This document shows positions 57,619-64,000 of a stretch of 64,000 nucleotides of DNA, piece after piece. The stretch is from Nigrospora sphaerica (lineage: Eukaryota; Ascomycota; Sordariomycetes; Amphisphaeriales; Apiosporaceae). Position 1 is the stretch's first letter, and the number at the start of each line of letters is the position of its first letter. A model generated the notes under the pieces. It was not told the origin of the DNA. It did not search any database and saw only the letters and a program-made list of their open reading frames with translations. The translations under genes and the position numbers were made by a program. The stretch is taken from positions 682,001 to 746,000 of the forward strand of contig JAGVVL010000027.1 of NCBI GenBank assembly GCA_018287875.1, written 5' to 3'.

Positions 57619-59555
57619 TAAGCTCGCCCCCCTACCAAAGAGCCAACCCCCCAAACAGCCACTGGTTTCGGACAACAGATGAGGCAATCACAGACCTTCA
57701 ACACCGAATATTTAAACAATCAGACATTTTACAGACAAGAAAATGACATCTCGAGAATCACCGTTTTCCGCTCTTTCGTTTGATACCTATATTGATGGAT
57801 GAAGTGCAGCTGGCTGCCGCTCTCCTCCAAGTGACCCAAGGTCAATCAATCCGCTCAGTCGCCAAGCAATACAACGTCACCAGGCACTAGTTGACTGCCA
57901 GATTCAATTGCAAGTCTCTGAAAAGGCATGCCCAGGAGCATCACCAAGCCCTCACTGAGGAGCAAGAGCGCCAGCTTGTGGCGTGGGTGTTACTTCAAGG
58001 CCGCCTTGGCTGGGCTCCAACACACGGCCGCTTTCGTCAATTCGCCCAGTCCACCCTCAACAACTCCGGAAGCCACCGCCGCCTTGGAAAACGCTGGCAT
58101 CACCGGTTCTTCAAGCGCTGGCCGCAGGTGAAGACACTGGTTTCCACTGGCATGGATTTCCAGCGCCTCAATGGCGCCTCTCGCGCCAATATTGAGGAGT
58201 TCTTCGAAAGGCTGGCCCACGAAGACCTCGCCAGCATCCCACTAGAGCACACCTGGAACTTCGATAAGATAGGTGCTCAGATTGGCCTTAGAGACTGCCC
58301 CTTCGTTATCGGACCTGCCGCTATAAGCCAAATCTTCGCCATGGATACGCTTCGAGGCGAGTGGACGACCTCTCTGGAAGCAATCTCTGCCGCTAGCCGC
58401 GCGCTGCCTCCGCTAGTGATTTTCAAGGGCAAGGCAGTTCAACAGCAGTGGTTCAACTCTCAAGTCGACGAGCAGGACCTCGAAAGCTGGTCTTTTAAAG
58501 CATCACAGGCTGGCTGGACCAGCAATTCAATTGCGCTGCGCTAGCTGAAGCAGATATTCGTGCCTCTGATGGCTCCAGAGGACCCTAAACAGTGGCGGCA
58601 CCTCATCCTCGACGGCCACGCAAGCCACTGCGCTGAGGACTTCATGATGACCTATTTCGAGGCACGCGTCTGGTTTAACTTTTTACCAGCTCATACTTCT
58701 TAAGTGCTACAGCCGTTAGATCTCGGCCCTTTCTCAGTGTTAAAGCGAGCCTATCGGAAATAACTACGTGACGCCTGCCTCACTAGCTTAACACTGACTC
58801 CAAAGAAGCCAGAGTTTCTGGAGGCCTAGAATAAGGCTCGCAAGGAGGCTCTGACACTAGAGCATATTGCCACAGGCTGGAGAGCGACCGGCATCTATCC
58901 AAGGGACCCCAGCAAGCCGCTTAATAGCCGACTAGCGAGGCAGCATGACCGCGACAGGCCAGAGGGGTCAAATTGGTGTGTTCCGCAGCCAAGGGAGGAC
59001 CCTCTGCTATCGCAGATGTCTGCTCTAGATGTTAAGACACCGAGGACGTCACGTCAGATCAGCGTAATCCACCGGGACCTTGGTGGTGTTGATCCAGTCT
59101 GTAACAACGCAACGCTACGCCAGGTGTTTCGGAAGGCTGGCAAGGCCTTGGACCAAGCGACCGCTGAGATCTCCAGTCTGAAGCACGAACGAGACCAATT
59201 GGCTGCAGCGCTGGATCGCTAGAAGCCCTAGAAACGGCGCAAGGTTCAGCTAACAGCTCAGGACCGTTTCGTGACGATGCTGGAGGTGCGCAAAGTTAAG
59301 GAGGAGATGTCGACCCCTGAAGATGCAGGGGGTACGGTCACTGCGGAATCTGAAGCTGTCCGCACAGACGGATCGGACGAAGAAGTCGATTCTGAGGTAG
59401 AAGACTGCATCATAGTCTCTTGAGATCAGTCTGCTTGTGCGTAGCTATTGTGGTTGTTGAGATATTTCAATTGATCCGTAGTGTTGCCATCGCGTGAGGC
59501 CATCTTGACCTCTGGCCGTTTGGGGGGTTGGCTCTTTGGTGGGGGGGTGAGCTTA
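57619..59555 (+). mobile_element. pogo/Fot-type transposon, second copy
   Basis: Left terminus 57619-57656 (TAAGCTCGCCCCCCTACC...) and right terminus 59518-59555 are inverted with two mismatches in 38 bases and TA at the ends. The element is 1,937 bp and carries a transposase of the same family as 3637-5579. It sits within a LINE-like frame. Confidence 0.9.
57795..59422 (+). pseudogene. pogo/Fot-type transposase, many stops
   Basis: The ATG at 57795 opens the frame (MDEVQLAAALLQVTQGQSIR). Helix-turn-helix and CENP-B/Tc5-like parts follow, then NFDKIGAQIG, LILDGHASH and LQPLDLGPF. At least seven in-frame stops occur, for example near 57889, 58542, 58701, 58761, 58828, 59221 and 59230. At 58542 and 58828 the sister copy (3637-5579) has TGG where this one has TAG. 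At 58701 TAA replaces CAG. This pattern is C-to-T or G-to-A on both strands. The catalytic acidic residue after NFD is also changed (NFDK for NFDE). Not functional. Confidence 0.88.
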
Positions 59556-59575
59556 GCTTAAAATCTTCACCTCCT

Positions 59576-60665
59576 GTTTGACCCCCTCTACTTTACGTGT
59601 CAGCCCCCTTTAACCCCGGGAAGGGCCCCAGGTCCAGGGGCTGGAGCACCTGTGATGTGTGCGCTGAGAGGAAATTGAGCCACATCTTCTCCTCGAGGCA
59701 CGCCAACATAAACTGCTCGTCACAGTGGCTTCCGTGGCCGTCTAGAATGAGATGTCTCCATCCACCGTGGGCAGGCCTCGTTTCTGGCAGAAAGATCTCC
59801 TTTAGCCACCGCAGGGCAATCGGATTATTGGTCCAGCCGATCGGAGAGCAGCAGAAACGTCAGTCTTCGAAGTCCTCGTCGTCGAATTGGCCCTGGAACC
59901 ATTGCTGTGAACGTCAACGCCCTTAAAGATGATTAAGGGTGGCAGGACACGGCCGTCAGCGCTGACACACTCCAGAATCGTCACCCACTCGCGGTTACTA
60001 GGGTCCATGGTGTAGATCTTTCTCACAGCGGCTTGGCCGGTGACCAAAGGGTTGTCCCCAAGCCCAATTATGCTACCAATCTCATCCACGTTATAGGAAT
60101 CCTCTAAGAACACCTTGGCGAGCTCTGGATGATCTAGGCGGTTGAAGAACTCCACGATATTGGCGCGAGAAGCACCATTAACATGGAGAAAATCGATTCC
60201 AGTGGATCGTACGGACCTCCGCTCCGGATGGCGGCGAAAGAAGCGCAAGTGCCATTGTTTGCCAAGGCTATTGTGGCCTCCAGACTAGTAATTGATGCGG
60301 TTGGCGAATTAGCGAAAACGAGAGTGCGCAGAGGACTAGTCTAGCCTGGCCTGCAACAACACCCAGTCCACAATTAATTGCTCCTGGACTGAGGTTAGGG
60401 CTTGCCTCTCGCCGTCGGCCTCTTTTTTAGTGTTCGAACGCTTGATTCGGCGGTGTAGATAGTCTTTAGAGACATGGAACTGCTTCGCGGTGGCGCGGAT
60501 GGAATGGCCACCAGCGATAGCGGCCAACGCAGTTTCTAGCTGGTCTGTGTCCGTAGGAGAAAAACCCGGGGATAGAACGGAAGATTGCGAGTCTGAAGAT
60601 TTAAGCCTCATCTCCAGAGACCTTCTGTGAGCCTCAATAATTGCGGGTGACGGTCGGGGCGGCAT
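59576..60665 (-). pseudogene. pogo/Fot-type transposase, truncated and frameshifted
   Basis: ATG at 60665 starts a 109-codon frame with a helix-turn-helix (HSIRATAKQFHVSKDYLHRR) and VQEQLIVDWVLLQARLD, then a stop. The reading resumes in the frame of 60248-59802 with RSTGIDFLHVNGASRANIVEFF, NVDEIGSIIGLGDNPLVTG and RVLPPLIIFKG. A further shift leads to LILDGHGSH and LQPLDLGPF, where it is cut. Relative to the two other copies it lacks the C-terminal third. Confidence 0.8.
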
Positions 60666-60730
60666 CGTAAAGCACCCCTGAAACTGGTGGCGCGCAGAGG
60701 GGCTGGTGCGCAGAGGGGGGGCCGAGCTTA
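59576..60730 (-). mobile_element. truncated third pogo-type element
   Basis: On the minus strand the terminus at 60685-60730 starts TAAGCTCGGCCCCCC, followed by a GCGCACCAG repeat motif related to the terminus at 3637. The transposase follows (60665 down). The element ends inside LQPLDLGPFPGLKG at about 59576, next to the second copy, so its 3' third is missing. Confidence 0.75.
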
Positions 60731-61271
60731 TGCGGTAGGTCTCCGCTGAATCTAGTAAACCAACCTAGGCTGCCTCGGTGTATATCGATATGATGCGTAA
60801 AAGGTAGTGGACCTGCCAGTTGGTAGATCCTGCTCTTAATAGCCTATGTATGTCCACGGTATCCAGTTTAGCAGACTAGGTTATTGTCCCCCCCCGTGGT
60901 GGCACGCACCAAAAGGAAAGATGGGGCGGTAGAATATACCTACCTAGAAAAGTGCTAGTCACATCTAGTGTCTTCTTGGGGACGTAGTGGCCACCGCCTT
61001 CGGCGGCGGCCTCAAGACGAATAAAAACATATATATATCCAGACCACGCATCACTTAGTTTTGAAAATTTCAAAGTGATAATACTTTTAAATTGGACGAG
61101 TGAATTAGGTTAGAAAGACTTTAGCTAAAACCAAAGCCAGATCCAACAAAACAAAAATCGAACGAATAGCCTCGTCTACACCCCATTTGCAGCACATGAC
61201 CCAGTCTGCCACTAATAGGTCCGAACCGTAAACCACAACTCCCAACGAAAGTAGGGACTGCATGCGTAAAT
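60731..61271. other. intergenic, no gene recognised
   Basis: Contains an ATATATATATCC stretch near 61030. No coding signal. Confidence 0.35.
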
Positions 61272-62009
61272 TTAACAGTGACCAGCATAGTGAAACTGCT
61301 TGAAGTCGACGTTTGCAGGAACATCCTTGTTGGCATATTGCAGAATGTTGTCCAGCTTGGGACATTTGGCGGATTCTCGCTGACTGATTGCACTTGAACG
61401 TTGTTGTAGAAGTTGTGCGGGTATGGTGAAGAAATCGTTTGGTTTGATGAGTACTTGCAGGACGCCGCCCTTAGACTCGGCCCAGGCTTTGATGGCGTCA
61501 ATGATGTCCTGGATTTGGTCCGCAGGGACCCATTGATTCAGTTGCAGGGCAAAGCCCATGTCCCCCTGGGCTGGGCCCGACCCGTACAGGCCGCCCTTGT
61601 GTGTGGCTTGTCGGAAGAGAAAAGCGGCACGCTGGTGGGCTTGCGCATTTTGCGACAGGGGGTTTAAAAACTCTCTGAAGTTCTCGTAGATGATGGCCGG
61701 CGGCGCGTCAACCGTCATGCCGCTGAGGCTGTCTATGACGCTTCGGGGAAAGTTTATCCCCGTCATGAACACGAAGGTGCCCCTAGGCGACCACCACAGC
61801 CGCATCACGGGTTTGTTGCGCTTGGCTAGTCCGTCGGAACCAGTTTCAAAAGGCTCAATATTGCGTACATCCAGGTCTGCAGCTTCGGCCACCCCTGTGA
61901 CTGGCGCTGCACTGAGTTGGACCGCATTGGCGAGAGGAACAACGGGAATCGCTTGCACGCTGCCTAAGAAGGCAGCACCCAGAAGGCATAGGGTCTTAAA
62001 GGAAACCAT
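61272..62009 (-). CDS. secreted protein of unknown family
   Basis: A single exon of 245 residues. ATG 62009 was chosen over an upstream in-frame GTG because it begins a clear signal peptide (MVSFKTLCLLGAAFLGSVQA, cut probably before IPVV). A KR pair near residue 60 (GLAKRNKP) could be a Kex2 cleavage site after a pro-segment. The mature part has LWWSPRGTFVFMTGINFPRS and QAHQRAAFLFRQATHKGG; only two or three cysteines occur, near the C-terminus (AKCPKL, AGHC). I do not recognise the family. It is transcribed divergently from the KP4-like gene about 0.9 kb away; both encode predicted secreted products. An effector or toxin-associated role is speculation. Confidence 0.7.
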   Translation of the reverse strand: MVSFKTLCLLGAAFLGSVQAIPVVPLANAVQLSAAPVTGVAEAADLDVRNIEPFETGSDGLAKRNKPVMRLWWSPRGTFVFMTGINFPRSVIDSLSGMTVDAPPAIIYENFREFLNPLSQNAQAHQRAAFLFRQATHKGGLYGSGPAQGDMGFALQLNQWVPADQIQDIIDAIKAWAESKGGVLQVLIKPNDFFTIPAQLLQQRSSAISQRESAKCPKLDNILQYANKDVPANVDFKQFHYAGHC

Positions 62010-62931
62010 ATCTGCGGGTGAGGTTGTGCTTAAGGTTGTTGAATGCACAGGGGCTAAAAGACTAAAGGGAAAAGATATAAAGAAAAACCAAAGGGATGTG
62101 TTAAGGCTCCGGAATTGTTAATTCTGATAAGCTGTGTATGATACAATTTCTTTTCCCGGCGAACGGTCTCTTTAATAACTTCTTTTCACCTTGTGTTTCG
62201 TCTGTCGCTACTCTAAAATCAAACTAGATCATATAGGATAGTACACTGATGGCAAATCTATTTCGGTCGATGCCATTACTTGTTGCCTAATGTCTTTTTT
62301 AAAAGCGTAGTAAACACTAAAGTCCTCAGCCACCACCGTAAGCCAGGTATATGGTATATTGGGAAGCTAAAGCGCCTACCAAGCTTTGGGCCCACTATTT
62401 AGACATTGCGCTAAATACTATCCAATTAGAACTCAAGTGTATTTTAGATTGCTTACACCTCTCTGCTTAGCTGGTGCTTAGCTAATGATCCGCCTCTCCC
62501 CGCTTAATCCTCTTCCCGTCTAATCCTTTTTCCCGGCTAATCCTCATACAACAACTAATAGTAACGCCGGTCCATTCGATCGGATGTAATGTTCATTGAC
62601 TCAATTACTGTATCCAGTGATTATGCATATATTTTTACCTTCAGCTATAGTCTCCGCCACAGTTGTATGCCTCGTCTAGCACTTACATTTGTTATACCGG
62701 GAATAACGACTTAGTTTCTTGAAAAATCATAATCCAGCTCCTATTGACACTTATCTCCGAAGCCATATATAAATACCATAATTCCCTCCCATTAATCTAA
62801 AAAAGTAACAGCCACCACGACCTCCTTCACTACAACACCCTCTATAACCACTGTGCAACCCAGCTATCACTTCTCTCTTACCTTTTACTTCACAATAACC
62901 TATTCGCAATCGTTTAACCCCCAGTATCATC
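62010..62931. other. divergent intergenic region, AT-rich
   Basis: A 0.9-kb AT-rich region between two secreted-protein genes. A TATATAAATA word at about 62764 suits the KP4-like gene. No coding frame is supported. Confidence 0.45.
62764..62773 (+). promoter_or_regulatory. possible TATA box of the KP4-like gene
   Basis: TATATAAATA lies about 165 bp upstream of ATG 62932. It is a good consensus match but unsupported otherwise. Confidence 0.4.
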
Positions 62932-63578
62932 ATGTACTTTCCCACTACCATCGTCACCATTCTGGGCTTCGTGTCTGCATCCGTGGCCCTCAGTATGCCT
63001 GCAGCAAACGCCAACGAATTGAAACTCTCCAACGGAGAGAGCGTCGGGAGCGCCTCCCTCGACGCACGTCAAGAGCTTCTCCCCCGGTTCGTAGGCGCTG
63101 CGTCCTGCAAAGGGTCCATTAGGTGCAACAACGGGCAGTCGCTCAAGCGCGCCTTCAGCGACGCGGCCGCGCGCGTCGAGTCGACTATCTACCGCAACGG
63201 TGGAGAGTGAGTGGTCCAGACCCGAACAGGCCCAGCCCCAACCGGCGGCAACATGAGGTATGACGGAACTGAGTGCTAACGCTATTTTCTTACCCACCTG
63301 CAGCAAAGCTGGCGTCTGCTCCGGCCACGGCGGCATCTTTGTCCAGGGTGATTTTAAGGTCGACGGCAAAAAGATCCAGTGCGAGGCCGACGGAGCTACG
63401 CTCTTGAACGCCATCTCGGAGATCCGAGCCGCAGGCTGCCAGACCTGTGGATGGATTCAGACGGACCAGAGCGAGTACACCCTGTCGCATAATGATTCAT
63501 TGGTACAAATTAGCTGACAATAACCCAACAGATGCTGCTTGCAAGGTGAAGATGGACTTCGTCACGGGATGCTCATAG
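62932..63578 (+). CDS. KP4-like killer toxin family protein
   Basis: A small secreted cysteine-rich protein with exons 62932-63206, 63304-63502 and about 63546-63578. Intron 1 (97 bp, GTGAGT donor) is well supported. Intron 2 (about 43 bp) is uncertain, and only the last codons depend on it. The start is ATG 62932. A signal peptide occupies about the first 20 residues, followed by a short pro-region. Cysteine spacing and motifs (CKGSIRC, AGVCSGHGGIFVQG, AAGCQTCGW and a C-terminal V-T-G-C) match the KP4 family as recalled. That family was first known from Ustilago virus killer toxin and later found as nuclear genes in many ascomycetes. Members inhibit fungal growth, reported to act on calcium channels; activity here is not shown. 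The neighbour (61272-62009) is also secreted. Confidence 0.75.
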
Positions 63579-64000
63579 ATGGTAAAATAATATCAGATTG
63601 TAGACGCAAGGGTGTATCAGCCGGTGTTTTCGGATATGTCTTGTGCTACGGTGGCGTATATTGGCCTTGTTTTTTTGTTCCGATTTGATTTCACGTTCTT
63701 TAAGACTCTCAGTCATTACCGGCACTCGTTTACGACTGGAAGGAGCGCCCTGCGAGCTGAGTAGATATATCTTCAGAAGTTTAATTATCCATACTCAATT
63801 GACAATATGTCGCATATATAAGCGCAGTTACTGCAGGGCAATGAACGGTTCCTTTTTTTTGTGCGATAGAACATTAGTAAGCGGCCACTTATGCGCAGCA
63901 TTAGGTGCCACGATGAGCCTATTCCGATATAGAAAGCCCACATTCGGCGCTAAATTATATACATAGTGTCACGCTTACAGGAGATCGGAGGTATAGGTCA
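63579..64000. other. 3' flank, no gene recognised
   Basis: No coding signal; short frames only. Confidence 0.35.

Overview
The window looks like chromosomal DNA of a filamentous ascomycete, most likely a Sordariomycete (placement is inference). Protein-coding genes are split by short introns of about 43-107 bp (one of about 262 bp) with GTAAGT/GTGAGT-like donors. The families are typical of such fungi: SAT4/PTH11-type rhodopsin-domain membrane protein, DUF6594 protein, kinase-ankyrin and caspase-pseudokinase proteins, a KP4-like killer toxin. About a third of the window is transposon debris: pogo/Fot-type DNA transposons with TA targets, Tad-like LINE pieces, a Ty1/copia element, chromovirus (gypsy) remnants and solo LTRs.

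Layout. 1-824: 5' part of an apparently intact pogo-type transposase gene, running off the left edge. 825-5579: non-coding DNA, a 3'-end relic of another pogo family, a LINE-like fragment and a complete but stop-ridden pogo element with 44-bp perfect terminal inverted repeats. 6576-7355: EXD1-like 3'-5' exonuclease-fold protein with substituted acidic residues. 8572-9067: large inverted-repeat (foldback or LTR-like) element. 10200-11313: four-exon DUF6594 membrane protein. 11576-15544 (minus): kinase-Sel1-ankyrin protein with an apparent homopolymer frameshift. 16741-19090 (plus): caspase-like/pseudokinase protein, divergent from the previous gene. 19113-21728: a solo LTR and a zinc-knuckle pogo element that itself carries a solo LTR. 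22259-27407: no gene recognised. 27408-28657: rhodopsin-domain protein whose 3' end runs into a truncated copia element (28603-33896). 35206-36962: degenerate unknown coding region. 38177-44312 (minus): about 1,970-residue ZNFX1-like helicase (CCCH finger, SF1 helicase, NF-X1 fingers, RZ finger). 46320-47001: chromovirus integrase/chromodomain remnant.

47275-56727 holds four neighbouring metabolic genes: a POT peptide transporter, an ATP-grasp ligase, a protein with a conserved HDYFGH block that resembles (from memory) parts of large phage and bacterial proteins, and a homocysteine S-methyltransferase. Together they look like a small, undescribed amino-acid or dipeptide biosynthesis cluster; this is inference from adjacency. 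57000-60730 is again transposon territory (LINE fragment, second copy of the pogo family, truncated third copy). 61272-63578 holds two divergent secreted-protein genes, one a KP4-like killer toxin.

The two most interesting loci are the divergent kinase-ankyrin / caspase-pseudokinase pair (possible regulated-cell-death or self/non-self locus) and the ATP-grasp/HDYFGH cluster. Exon borders were inferred by eye from splice consensus, reading-frame continuity and family similarity from memory; no database search was run.
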